The notes below the pieces were generated by a model. It did not search any database. It had not been told where the DNA came from and saw only the letters and a program-made list of their open reading frames with translations. A DNA stretch of 64,000 nucleotides, from the NCBI GenBank assembly GCA_964416195.1, contig CAYQDB010000006.1, positions 1 to 64,000 of the forward strand, read 5' to 3'. Position numbers and translations under genes: made by a program. Position 1 is the stretch's first letter. Each line of letters opens with the position of its first letter. This stretch comes from CAYQDB01 sp964416195 (GTDB lineage: Bacteria > Zixibacteria > MSB-5A5 > GN15 > FEB-12). Below are positions 17,390-24,804 of the stretch, piece by piece.

Positions 17390-18143
17390 TTGTCAACATC
17401 ATCTTCTTAGTTTGTGAGCCGTGGGCCGTCTCAAGCTTGTACAGGTACATGCCGCTGGCGACGGGTTCGTTGTAGTCATTTGTGCCGTCCCAGATATAGT
17501 GATGCTCACTGGCGGCGATTTGCCCGAAAGCGACCCTCTTTACTTTCTGCCCAAGCAGATTGTAAACACTCAATGTCGCACTCCCGGCATGGGCGAGATG
17601 GAATTCAATAGTGGTGGCGGGGTTGAATGGATTTGGGTAATTCTGTCTCAATGTGAACTTACCTGGCAGTAGAGGGGGTTGCTCCTGAACATCAGAATAC
17701 TCATTGTACCGTTCTCTGAAAAGGGTCAACCATTGCTTTGTCGAATCCCAGACAGTTGCGCCTAGATAGTTGAACCTGGCCGTAAGAATCCTGCCATAGT
17801 CTGCTATATTGCTCACACCAGCCCCCGCCAACAGGCATTTCCCTAAAATGGTGTCAACAGAGTAGATCATGTCACCCCAGGGGGAAGTAATTCCTCCGAA
17901 TATGACGGTATCAAGAGCGATGGCTTGGGGGTTCCAGGAGACGCCAAGCTCCATCGAGAAAATCGGGCCGCTGAGAGGAACCAGAGAATCAAACTTGGCA
18001 GAATTGATACCGAGGTCTGCTGACAGGGTATCGCCCGGGAGATTAGTATATGAGAACTCTGCCCACCGTGCATTTGCGGTTCCACTCAGCAGGCCAAGGC
18101 AAGCCAATACCAGCGTGACAACTCCAATTAGTTTCCGATACAT
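17385..18143 (-). CDS. Secreted cohesin-like protein with FlgD/T9SS-type C-terminal domain
   Basis: A 252-aa protein with signal peptide (MYRKLIGVVTLVLACLGLLSGTANA). Residues 30-145 form a beta-rich domain (FSMELGVSWNPQAIALDTVIF ... LAGAGVSNIADYGRILTARFNYLG) that reads like a cohesin fold. Residues 160-252 are a FlgD-like/T9SS type A sorting domain (QNYPNPFNPATTIEF, YNLLGQKV, GMYLYKLE, KKMMLTK). It follows the larger related gene on the same strand after 54 nt that contain a hairpin against its GGGAG ribosome-binding site. Extracellular or surface location is likely. The cohesin assignment is by eye and tentative. Confidence 0.75.
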   Translation of the reverse strand: MYRKLIGVVTLVLACLGLLSGTANARWAEFSYTNLPGDTLSADLGINSAKFDSLVPLSGPIFSMELGVSWNPQAIALDTVIFGGITSPWGDMIYSVDTILGKCLLAGAGVSNIADYGRILTARFNYLGATVWDSTKQWLTLFRERYNEYSDVQEQPPLLPGKFTLRQNYPNPFNPATTIEFHLAHAGSATLSVYNLLGQKVKRVAFGQIAASEHHYIWDGTNDYNEPVASGMYLYKLETAHGSQTKKMMLTK

Positions 18144-18154
18144 TTTTTTCTCCC

Positions 18155-18180
18155 AAGGGGCAGCAACACTACTGCCCCTT
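18155..18180 (-). promoter_or_regulatory. Intercistronic hairpin adjoining a ribosome-binding site
   Basis: A perfect 9-bp stem AAGGGGCAG / CTGCCCCTT with an 8-nt loop lies between the two cohesin-like genes. On the mRNA it ends directly before the GGGAG of the downstream gene. It could attenuate transcription between the genes or tune translation. No U-tract follows. Confidence 0.55.
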
Positions 18181-18197
18181 GTTTGTTAGGTTGACAG

Positions 18198-20114
18198 TTA
18201 CTTCAACAGCACCATCTTCTTCGTTTCAAGGTAGTCTCCTGCCTCGAGACGATAGAGGTAGATGCCTGATGTAACATTCTCACCCGAGTCATTCGTGCCG
18301 TCCCAGACAACCTCGTGTGTTCCAGCTTCGAAGGCGCCGGAAGCCAGAGCCTTGACGTGCTGTCCGAGAACATTGTAAACGGACAGGGTCACTTCGCTCT
18401 TGGCCGGCAGGCTGAACGAGATGTGGGTTTCAGGGTTGAACGGATTCGGGTAGTTATTGGACAGTTCATACTGTGTCGGCAGCGCAGCGCTCTTCAACGC
18501 CAGCGAACCGGGAATACGCGATTCGTTGATTATCAGGTTTTCAAGATTGACGTCGGGAGCGTTGTTATCGACCACAATGCGTACTGGCAGACTCTTATGG
18601 TTCGGTGTGGCGCCAGCGGCGGCAACAAGAACACGGTCGCTGTTCTGATTGACCTGGTAGTACCAGCCGGAGTTCTCGTCAGCCGGTTGAATCTGAATCA
18701 TCTCTGCCGAGCCTCTAAGCTCGAACTGGTAGGCGTACGCGTCGCCGAAATCAGCGGTGATTTCATAGACGGTGCTGTTGCGGTCAGACGCAACTGCCTT
18801 GACTTGGCAGATGTCATTCACATCCATGGGACGAAGCTTCGGAATACTCCAGTTGCCAGAGACATCACCCAGCACCACCGCCTGGAAATCCTGGTTCGTG
18901 TACGAATGGGTCAATGGATCGTACTCATAACACTCAATCGGCGGTAGGCAATTAGAGCCACCATATCCATCGCAGCACTCTTCAAGGAAGAATATCCAGT
19001 TGGTGTTGTCAGATCTCTTCTTGGGGAAGTACTGGAACTCTCCGACCAGATACTTCAGGATAAGCGAGGCGTCGTAGCCGGAAACATCGTTGTTACCCGA
19101 AACATCGGCGGCCACCATTTGACAGCAGTTGAAATAGACCTGGTTCACCAGGTAGCGCAATATCAGCGATGCGTCAAAGGCACTGATGGCATCCATGTAT
19201 TCGTTGTCTTTCCAGGCGCAGAGTGTGTAATCATAGTTGTCGGTGATATCAGTCATGATGTACGAGCCACGGCAGTCGAAGTCGCAGTCGTTCTCGCAGC
19301 GGGTCAAGACGGTCTCCGGCGGAATGTCCGGCGGATCGACAACACCCGGATCAGGAACGTTAGTCAGAATCACTTTGGCGTCACACACCGGCAGGCCATT
19401 GGAGCAGTAATTAACCCAGCCACTGAGGAACTGGAACTGGCAGACCAAAAACTCACCGATTGACCTGGCATCAGTCAGACCACCAGTATAGTCTTGATTA
19501 TGCCAGTAGATATACATCGGATCGACTTCGTTGTACGTGAAGTCCTTGACTCTCAAGCCGGTCCACTGCCCGGCGCTTCCGGTGATGAGGAAACCAACGT
19601 AAAGCAACTCTGTGGGGTCGGTTATGCAGGTCAGCCCGTGGCAGTTGGCGCTGGCTCCGGCAATCGTGATGGTACCACTGTTATTGTTGATCTCGAAATA
19701 GAGTTCAGGGAAGTGCCAGTCATCAAGCAGCTTTGCGGAAGTAACCGTCACTGCCTGCATAATGTGAGGATTGAACGTCATTGTCAGTTCGAAGGAGCAT
19801 AGTTCTTCATCGGGGCTAGTATACCATGTGCAGGACTTCGACTGGGTGCAAGGGTATATACGTGGGTAGCACACCCAATCATCATGATAATAGGGTTTGC
19901 CCTCGGGCACAAAGTATTCCGCACCACAGTCATTGTAGATGCTCCAGCTAGTCCATTCTATACTAACCGGAAGGTTGATAAAGTTACCCGAGTACCAACA
20001 GGTGTCGGGCGTCGAGACGCGGACACCTTCCATCGTCGCGTTTGCATCGGCAGCAAAGAACACGACGGCGGACATCATGGTAAATAGAAGGGTTTTCTTT
20101 AGAAAGGAACGCAT
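18198..20114 (-). CDS. Secreted protein with cohesin-like, dockerin and FlgD/T9SS-type sorting domains
   Basis: A 638-aa protein with signal peptide (MRSFLKKTLLFTMMSAVVFFAADANA). Residues 30-210 are Cys-rich and contain a cohesin-like stretch (FELTMTFNPHIMQAVTVTSA ... GTITIAGASANC ... LLYVGFLITG). A dockerin pair follows at about 290-375 (YMDAISAFDASLILRYLV, then DVSGNNDVSGYDASLILKYL). The second calcium loop is complete and the first degenerate. The C-terminus is a sorting domain (NNYPNPFNPETHISF ... GIYLYRLE ... KKMVLLK). The start at 20114 has GGAGGG 7 nt upstream. A consensus promoter lies about 350 nt further up. It is probably exported and surface-attached. Confidence 0.8.
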   Translation of the reverse strand: MRSFLKKTLLFTMMSAVVFFAADANATMEGVRVSTPDTCWYSGNFINLPVSIEWTSWSIYNDCGAEYFVPEGKPYYHDDWVCYPRIYPCTQSKSCTWYTSPDEELCSFELTMTFNPHIMQAVTVTSAKLLDDWHFPELYFEINNNSGTITIAGASANCHGLTCITDPTELLYVGFLITGSAGQWTGLRVKDFTYNEVDPMYIYWHNQDYTGGLTDARSIGEFLVCQFQFLSGWVNYCSNGLPVCDAKVILTNVPDPGVVDPPDIPPETVLTRCENDCDFDCRGSYIMTDITDNYDYTLCAWKDNEYMDAISAFDASLILRYLVNQVYFNCCQMVAADVSGNNDVSGYDASLILKYLVGEFQYFPKKRSDNTNWIFFLEECCDGYGGSNCLPPIECYEYDPLTHSYTNQDFQAVVLGDVSGNWSIPKLRPMDVNDICQVKAVASDRNSTVYEITADFGDAYAYQFELRGSAEMIQIQPADENSGWYYQVNQNSDRVLVAAAGATPNHKSLPVRIVVDNNAPDVNLENLIINESRIPGSLALKSAALPTQYELSNNYPNPFNPETHISFSLPAKSEVTLSVYNVLGQHVKALASGAFEAGTHEVVWDGTNDSGENVTSGIYLYRLEAGDYLETKKMVLLK

Positions 20115-20460
20115 AGATGTTCCCTCCATAGTTTTGGGGTTTTTCCCTGGTTACCACATTACCAAGATACGCCTCAAGGCAGCCCCTGTAAACTACAGGT
20201 TTGCCTTAGACGTAGTAGTTTTTATGCCATCTACCACCTCCTCCTAAATGGCACAGCAAGCAACAGCCTATGTTATGCCACGCTCGCGAAACGCGACACA
20301 CCACGTTCTGTTTACACACCGAACCAGCGTCTTACCAGTTCACTTCTCATTACTACCCTGCGAGGTTTTTGGAGTTTTTTCAGGCGCCTTACTCCGTAAC
20401 CAACCGCAGTAAAAAACGAGGTACTTCCTGATGCCCTTGCGTTCTCGGCACCTTATATTA
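20115..20460 (-). other. Long 5' leader of the cohesin/dockerin gene
   Basis: About 340 nt between the predicted transcription start (near 20456) and the ATG contain no supported ORF. A nested hairpin lies at 20176-20207: outer stem AAGGCA / TGCCTT, inner stem CCTGTA / TACAGG, loop AAC. A second purine-rich GGAGGAGG box sits mid-leader, about 130 nt upstream of the start codon. The length and structure suggest a regulatory leader of unknown class. Confidence 0.45.
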
Positions 20461-20464
20461 CAAT

Positions 20465-20493
20465 TATATATGCAAATCAACTCACCTTGTCAA
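20465..20493 (-). promoter_or_regulatory. Strong sigma-70 type promoter
   Basis: On the minus strand a consensus TTGACA (20493-20488) is followed after 17 nt by TATATA, overlapping a TATAAT at 19 nt. The region is A+T rich. It points at the cohesin/dockerin gene starting at 20114. Confidence 0.68.
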
Positions 20494-20577
20494 TAGATTT
20501 TTGCGAATAATTGAAAGTAATACATTAAACAAGGCAACATTCATGTTAATATACATTATTCCCACATCTATCGCATA

Positions 20578-21132
20578 TCAAACTGCCTTAAACTCGCATG
20601 GCTCTTCTAGCAGCTCAAAGCTGGCTCGCACACGGAGGAAAAAATCAATCGCTTCGCCGTGGTAGAAATCCGGGCAAGTCCATGGCAGGCGTGCGAACCT
20701 GCCCTTAGCATAGATGAGGACAATTTCCGCATATACGCCGTCTTTTAGATAGATGCGATGGTTGTATTCGCGATGCGATGTCATCACAAGATTGTCAGGG
20801 GTCATGATGCCGGGGTCGATATTGACTGTCCGGAAAAAATAGTCGCCTGTCTGATCGGCAAACATTGGTTCGATATTGTGACAGATCCGTTTGACATCAA
20901 CCAGCGAGTCTCGGGAGACGAGCCGCTCGAAGCAAAAGAAACGGCGCACCAGGTTATCGCCCATCTCCTCCTTGTAGAACTCAGCCCTGGTACATGGAAA
21001 TTCAGTCGTTTCAAGTTGCACTCGCCCGAATCGCCGCTCCAGGACCGGGAGTGCATCAGCCAGCGCATCTAACGAAGAGTATATGACGGAAACAATCAAC
21101 CGCCCGGGCGTAGGTTTTTGGATACGTGCCAT
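20578..21132 (-). CDS. DUF4416 family protein
   Basis: A 184-aa cytoplasmic protein (MARIQKPTPGRLIVSVIYSS ... VLERRFGRVQLETTEFPCTRAEFYKEEMGDNLVRRFFCFERLVSRD ... VNIDPGIMTPDNLVMTSHREYNHRIYLKDGVYAEI ... FARLPWTCPDFYHGEAIDFF). These are the conserved blocks I associate with DUF4416, a family without known function. The start at 21132 is chosen because the extension to 21279 is an Arg/Pro-rich read-through of repeat DNA. It lies downstream of tRNA-Thr on the same strand and may share its transcript. Confidence 0.82.
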   Translation of the reverse strand: MARIQKPTPGRLIVSVIYSSLDALADALPVLERRFGRVQLETTEFPCTRAEFYKEEMGDNLVRRFFCFERLVSRDSLVDVKRICHNIEPMFADQTGDYFFRTVNIDPGIMTPDNLVMTSHREYNHRIYLKDGVYAEIVLIYAKGRFARLPWTCPDFYHGEAIDFFLRVRASFELLEEPCEFKAV

Positions 21133-21221
21133 GCTGGATTTGTGGCGTCTGAAGCGGGAAAATGCAACAAAAAAACGAAAAAAGGAGCAAAAAACCTGTC
21201 CTGGCGGGCATTCCCACCTTG

Positions 21222-21242
21222 GGCCTCTTTGGGAAAGAGGCC
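21222..21242. repeat. Perfect 9-bp hairpin between tRNA-Thr and the DUF4416 gene
   Basis: GGCCTCTTT / AAAGAGGCC with loop GGG. A neighbouring GC-rich stem (GGCGGG / CCCACC, 21203-21218) precedes, on the minus strand, a run of six T (21189-21194). Together they could terminate part of the tRNA-Thr transcript. Confidence 0.55.
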
Positions 21243-21293
21243 GGAGTCCTGGCAATACTGATGCTCTTCTGGGAAGCAATTAGTACAAGAAAG

Positions 21294-21366
21294 AGCCGGC
21301 GAAGGGACTCGAACCCCCGACAGGCTGATTACAAATCAGCTACTCTACCAACTGAGTTACGCCGGC
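21294..21366 (-). tRNA. tRNA-Thr (TGT)
   Basis: The reverse strand gives acceptor GCCGGCG / CGCCGGC, D-arm (ACTCAGTTGGTAGAGT), anticodon stem GCTGA / TCAGC around TTTGTAA (anticodon TGT), and T-arm GGGGG-TTCGAGT-CCCTT. The discriminator is T and CCA is not encoded. Confidence 0.95.
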
Positions 21367-21464
21367 TTTTTGCAGTTATAGAAAAGAAGCACATTCGAGA
21401 TTTGTGTCAAGCCCTATTCAAAAAGTAGGTCAGGGCCCTTATGGTCCTGATGCTTTCCTAACCC

Positions 21465-22859
21465 TCACAGCTTCCGTTTCCATTTTACTCCTTGGGGGGT
21501 GTCTTCGAGAATGATTCCCCGTGCCAGAAGCTCATCGCGTATCTTGTCGGCTTGCACGTAGTCCTTGTTCTTTCTTGCCTCAGTTCTTTTTTGTATCAAC
21601 CCCTCGATTTCGGCATCTATCTCCTGCTGCTGATAGGTGAAGTTCAGCACAGTGTCGAAGCTGCGGATTGTCTCAAGGGCCCTATCCCTCTCTTCGGCGG
21701 ACAGCTTGTTGTCAGCCTTAAGGCGGTTGATGTCGCGGATAAAGTCAAAAATCACCCCCAGCGCCGCCGAGACGTTCAGATCGTCATCGAGAGCTTCCTC
21801 AAAGGCGCTGCGAGCGCTTTTGATGACATCACCGGCCGTGCCGTCGGAGTCCCCACCCGCATATTCCGCCAAGTTGGAGATAAAATCATTGTAGCGTTCC
21901 AGAGCGTTGGCCGCCGACTCCAGCCCCTGGAAGGTAAAGTTAAGCTGCTGACGGTAGTGCGTGGCAATCAACAGGTAACGGACGGCTACACCTGAATACC
22001 CCTTGTCGAGAAGATCATGCAGAGTGTAGTAGTTGCCCAGCGACTTGCCCATCCTGCGACCCTCGACAATCAAATGCTCGCTGTGCAGCCAGTAGTTGAC
22101 GAACTTTTCGCCGGTCGCCCCTTCCGACTGCGCGATCTCATTCTCGTGGTGGGGGAAAATGTTATCTACGCCGCCGGTGTGAATGTCGAAGTGGTTTCCG
22201 AGATATTTCATCGACATTGCCGAGCACTCGATATGCCAGCCAGGTCGGCCCTTGCCGAGTTCCGTTTCCCAGGAGACTTCCCCATCTTCCGGATCCCATG
22301 CCTTCCAGAGAGCAAAATCAGATACGGAATCCTTCTCGTACTCATCGGTTGCTATCCGGGCACCGGGCTTCAGCCCTTCCATGTCGAGGTTGGCTAGTTT
22401 TCCATAGGCGGGAAACGTAGATATCTTGTAGTAATAGTTGCCGTCTATTTCGTAGGCGGCGCCTTTGTCAAGGAGCTTTTTGATTATCCCTACCATTTCC
22501 AGGATATGCTCCGTAGCCCGCGGGTATACTTCCGCTCTCTCCATGCCAAGGCTGTCGAGGTCATCAAAGAAGGCCTTTATATATCGAGCAGTGTAATCGT
22601 GCAGCGGCACTCCTTCCGCCTGAGAACCGCGTATCGTCTTGTCGTCGATGTCAGTCATGTTCATTACCTGGACGACCTCGTATCCTTTGTATTGCAGATA
22701 CCTTCGTAAGAGGTCTTCGAACATGTACGTGCGAAAGTTGCCGATATGGGCGTAGTCGTACACGGTCGGGCCACAGGTGTACACTCCCACCTTTCCAGCC
22801 CTTATCGGACGGAAATCTTCTTTCTGACGGGTATAGGTATTTCGGAACCTGAGCGCCAT
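21465..22859 (-). CDS. cysS: Cysteinyl-tRNA synthetase
   Basis: A 464-aa class I synthetase of normal length. The N-terminus has the zinc-binding GVYTCGPTVYDYAHIGNFRTY with the HIGH-type box HIGN. The zinc ligands recur in GWHIECSAMS and FPHHENEIAQSE, and the KMSKS-like loop is RRMGKSLGN. The C-terminal anticodon domain ends IILEDTPQGVKWKRK. It charges tRNA-Cys in the cytoplasm. The M42 peptidase gene upstream ends 6 nt before its ATG, so the two are probably co-transcribed. Confidence 0.97.
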   Translation of the reverse strand: MALRFRNTYTRQKEDFRPIRAGKVGVYTCGPTVYDYAHIGNFRTYMFEDLLRRYLQYKGYEVVQVMNMTDIDDKTIRGSQAEGVPLHDYTARYIKAFFDDLDSLGMERAEVYPRATEHILEMVGIIKKLLDKGAAYEIDGNYYYKISTFPAYGKLANLDMEGLKPGARIATDEYEKDSVSDFALWKAWDPEDGEVSWETELGKGRPGWHIECSAMSMKYLGNHFDIHTGGVDNIFPHHENEIAQSEGATGEKFVNYWLHSEHLIVEGRRMGKSLGNYYTLHDLLDKGYSGVAVRYLLIATHYRQQLNFTFQGLESAANALERYNDFISNLAEYAGGDSDGTAGDVIKSARSAFEEALDDDLNVSAALGVIFDFIRDINRLKADNKLSAEERDRALETIRSFDTVLNFTYQQQEIDAEIEGLIQKRTEARKNKDYVQADKIRDELLARGIILEDTPQGVKWKRKL

Positions 22860-22865
22860 GACTTT

Positions 22866-23942
22866 CTATCCCTCTGTAAGCGAGTCGACGGTCTTCTTAT
22901 CAAGTTTCTTAATTACCTCGCCAATCAGCCTGGCAGTATTATCATAATCGGTTCGGTTCAGGATTCCATTATGGCTGTGAATATAGCGGACTGGCGGGCC
23001 GATTACGACCGACGGGACCCCGATACGGCTCATGTGGATACGGGCGCCGTCCGTCGCGCCGCGTTCCATATAGGTCAAGTGGTAAGGAATCTTCTTCTCC
23101 TCAGCGGCATCCACGACCAGGTCCCGAAGTTTTACGTTGGGGATCATCATCGCGTCATAGATGAGGATCGCCGGCCCACCCCCAAGCTTCTCACTTTTTT
23201 TAGCTCCCTCGGGCGGGATGTCCTGCCCGATTCCCACATCGACAACGATACAGACATCCGGATCGGCCATATGTGCCAGCGTTTGGGCGCCACGCAGCCC
23301 CACCTCTTCCTGGACACTGGCAGAGGCAAGAAGTGTATTGGGATGCCGTGCCTTCTGAAACTTCCGGGTGAGTTCGAGAACGATGGCGCAGGAAACCCGG
23401 TTGTCGAATGCTTTGGACATGTACATCTTGCGATTACCCATGATGGTGAATTGACTGTCGGGTACAATGGGATCGCCCAGCCGTATACCCAGCTTCTTCT
23501 TGATGTCGAATTTCTGCTGCGTGCCAACGTCGATAAACATATCCTTTATTTGAAGGACCTTTTTTCGTTCCTCTTCCAGTAGTAAGTGTGGTGGCTGAGA
23601 TCCGACTACGCCTGGCACCGACCCTTTAGTAGTGATGACTCGCATGCGCTGGCCAAGGGCGACATGTCCCCACCACCCGCCAAGCGGAAGAAACTTGATG
23701 TATCCGTCGGGCGTGATCTCCTTGACCATGAATCCAACCTCATCCATATGCCCCACAACCATGACGCGCGGTCTGTCGCTGGTTCCCTTTTTTCGCCCCA
23801 GGATGGAGCCCATCTTGTCGTACTGGATTTCATCTACTTTTCCTTCGAGCTCGCGAGCCATGATCCGGCGCACTTCCTGCTCGTAACCCGACACACCATT
23901 AGCCTCGGTGATTTCTTTCAGCAAAAGTTCTACTCTGTCCAT
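22866..23942 (-). CDS. M42 family metallopeptidase (glutamyl/leucyl aminopeptidase-like)
   Basis: A 358-aa cytoplasmic dinuclear zinc aminopeptidase of the FrvX/PepA-like M42 group. Expected metal and catalytic residues are visible: VVGHMDEVGFMV, a SKAFDNRVSC Asp, QEEVGLRGAQ Glu pair, VDVGIGQD and a C-terminal IHSHNGI His. Such enzymes form tetrahedral dodecamers that trim peptides. The ATG at 23942 has GGAGAA upstream. The longer frame to 24077 adds a hydrophobic stretch not typical of the family and is rejected. It leads a two-gene unit with cysS. Confidence 0.93.
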   Translation of the reverse strand: MDRVELLLKEITEANGVSGYEQEVRRIMARELEGKVDEIQYDKMGSILGRKKGTSDRPRVMVVGHMDEVGFMVKEITPDGYIKFLPLGGWWGHVALGQRMRVITTKGSVPGVVGSQPPHLLLEEERKKVLQIKDMFIDVGTQQKFDIKKKLGIRLGDPIVPDSQFTIMGNRKMYMSKAFDNRVSCAIVLELTRKFQKARHPNTLLASASVQEEVGLRGAQTLAHMADPDVCIVVDVGIGQDIPPEGAKKSEKLGGGPAILIYDAMMIPNVKLRDLVVDAAEEKKIPYHLTYMERGATDGARIHMSRIGVPSVVIGPPVRYIHSHNGILNRTDYDNTARLIGEVIKKLDKKTVDSLTEG

Positions 23943-24176
23943 AAGTTCTCCAGTCCTAAGGGTCAAAAACCCAAGCGGTCTTGATATGTTTTGTACACTT
24001 CGCTCATTACCGTGCGGTCGATTATTGGTCCGCAGGAAAAGCAAGTATACAAAAAACATCACTGCCAGTCCACTCAATTGTGGCAGTGAATAGAGCTCTG
24101 CAGGCCAGTAGGTCGGGTTCCAAGTCTGCCTTGGGTAGACGAGAAACCTGACACTCTCTGCTTAAGCCATTCATGC

Positions 24177-24235
24177 GCCGTCACGAATCCTTTCGTGACG
24201 GCTCCACTAATGAGGTCAGGAAAGGATTCCTGACC
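24177..24235. repeat. Paired-hairpin module (TCCT loop, then AGGA loop), best copy
   Basis: The first hairpin is a perfect 11-bp stem GCCGTCACGAA / TTCGTGACGGC with loop TCCT (24177-24202). After 11 nt comes a perfect 9-bp stem GGTCAGGAA / TTCCTGACC with loop AGGA (24214-24235). The stems share nothing with the copies at 8240 or 16998, yet the loops are identical. It lies between the divergent M42 gene and the cobalamin riboswitch promoter. Confidence 0.87.
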
Positions 24236-24354
24236 GCGCAGGAAATGCGTCAACAACGATGGATCGAGGCGGATGGGGAAAGGCTGCCTCGCGTGAACGT
24301 GGTAGCCTCTGGATATCTGTCGCACACGAGCTATATAACACTTGCATTATTCCC

Positions 24355-24381
24355 TTGACAATCATCGCTAATAAATACAAC
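24355..24381 (+). promoter_or_regulatory. Possible promoter of the riboswitch transcript
   Basis: A consensus TTGACA at 24355-24360 is followed by TACAAC after a short 15-nt spacer. The -35 box and the position just before the riboswitch P1 stem support it. The -10 box is weak. Confidence 0.4.
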
Positions 24382-24395
24382 TTGTTGCATACAAC

Positions 24396-24608
24396 GTTGC
24401 GGTGTCCGACAGATGTCGGAGTAAAAGGGAAGACGGTGTGAGTCCGTCGCAGCCCCGCTACTGTGTCGGCTACTCCGCGAGCATGAACAAACGGGGCAGA
24501 TGTGGACATCTGCCGCCCACGGATGTTCTTGAGCCACCTGTCATTTATGATTGATGGGGAAGGCGCTCGCCGGAGGTTCGAAGCTGAAGCCAGGAAACCT
24601 GCCGCAGC
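24396..24608 (+). ncRNA. Cobalamin riboswitch
   Basis: The conserved core AAAGGGAA ... GGTGTGAGTCCGTCGCAG-CCCCGCTACTGT lies at about 24423-24466. The B12 box AGCCAGGAAACCTGCCGC lies at 24588-24605. GTTGCGG (24396-24402) pairs with CCGCAGC (24602-24608) to close P1, and CCGACA / TGTCGG forms the next helix. Adenosylcobalamin-type ligands bound here would repress the BtuB-like gene that follows. A peripheral stem (GAACA 24485-24489 with TGTTC 24524-24528) is capped by a copy of the dispersed WGGA hairpin, which is unusual. Confidence 0.93.
24495..24514. repeat. WGGA-loop hairpin inserted in the cobalamin riboswitch
   Basis: Stem GGCAGATG / CATCTGCC with loop TGGA, identical over 20 nt to 5979-5998 and 62676-62695. 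It sits within the variable arm between the conserved core and the B12 box. Confidence 0.9.
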
Positions 24609-24660
24609 CAAATCTCATGCTATTGCCGTCAGCGCGGGCTGACCGGTAGCGGGCTGGCTT

Positions 24661-24704
24661 CGCCTGTGGCAACGCGTGGAGGGCGCCGTGAGGCGAGTTT
24701 TTTT
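24661..24704 (+). terminator. Expression-platform terminator of the cobalamin riboswitch
   Basis: CGCCT (24661-24665) pairs with AGGCG (24691-24695), extended by an inner GGC / GCC helix, and runs into seven T (24698-24704). It stands 53 nt after P1 closes, where a transcriptional off-switch is expected. It also shows that the GTG at 24676 lies in the leader, not at the start of the receptor gene. Confidence 0.65.
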
Positions 24705-24759
24705 GTGCTTCTTTGTTGAGTCTGTCCCCAGCGCGGCGGGAGCTTGGAGCAGCCATATT

Positions 24760-24782
24760 GGCGGGAGTCGGAGACTCCTGTC
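24760..24782. repeat. GGAGTC hairpin near the receptor start
   Basis: A 10-bp stem GGCGGGAGTC / GACTCCTGTC with loop GGA. It matches the perfect GGCAGGAGTC / GACTCCTGCC hairpin at 49368-49390. It lies 23 nt before the proposed GTG start of the receptor gene. Confidence 0.65.
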
Positions 24783-24804
24783 CTACATCAACTATGTCAC
24801 AAGC

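Noticed and set aside
20176..20207. GGCAAACC-hairpin in the 20.2 kb leader, resembling a GEMM (c-di-GMP) riboswitch
   Set aside because: The 5' half recalls GEMM, but the required GACGCAAAGCC block and the receptor helix are absent. The sequence is better explained as a nested hairpin.
24216..24611. 131-codon reverse-strand frame across the cobalamin riboswitch
   Set aside because: It lies on the opposite strand of a conserved RNA and two repeat hairpins. The translation has no coherent domain.
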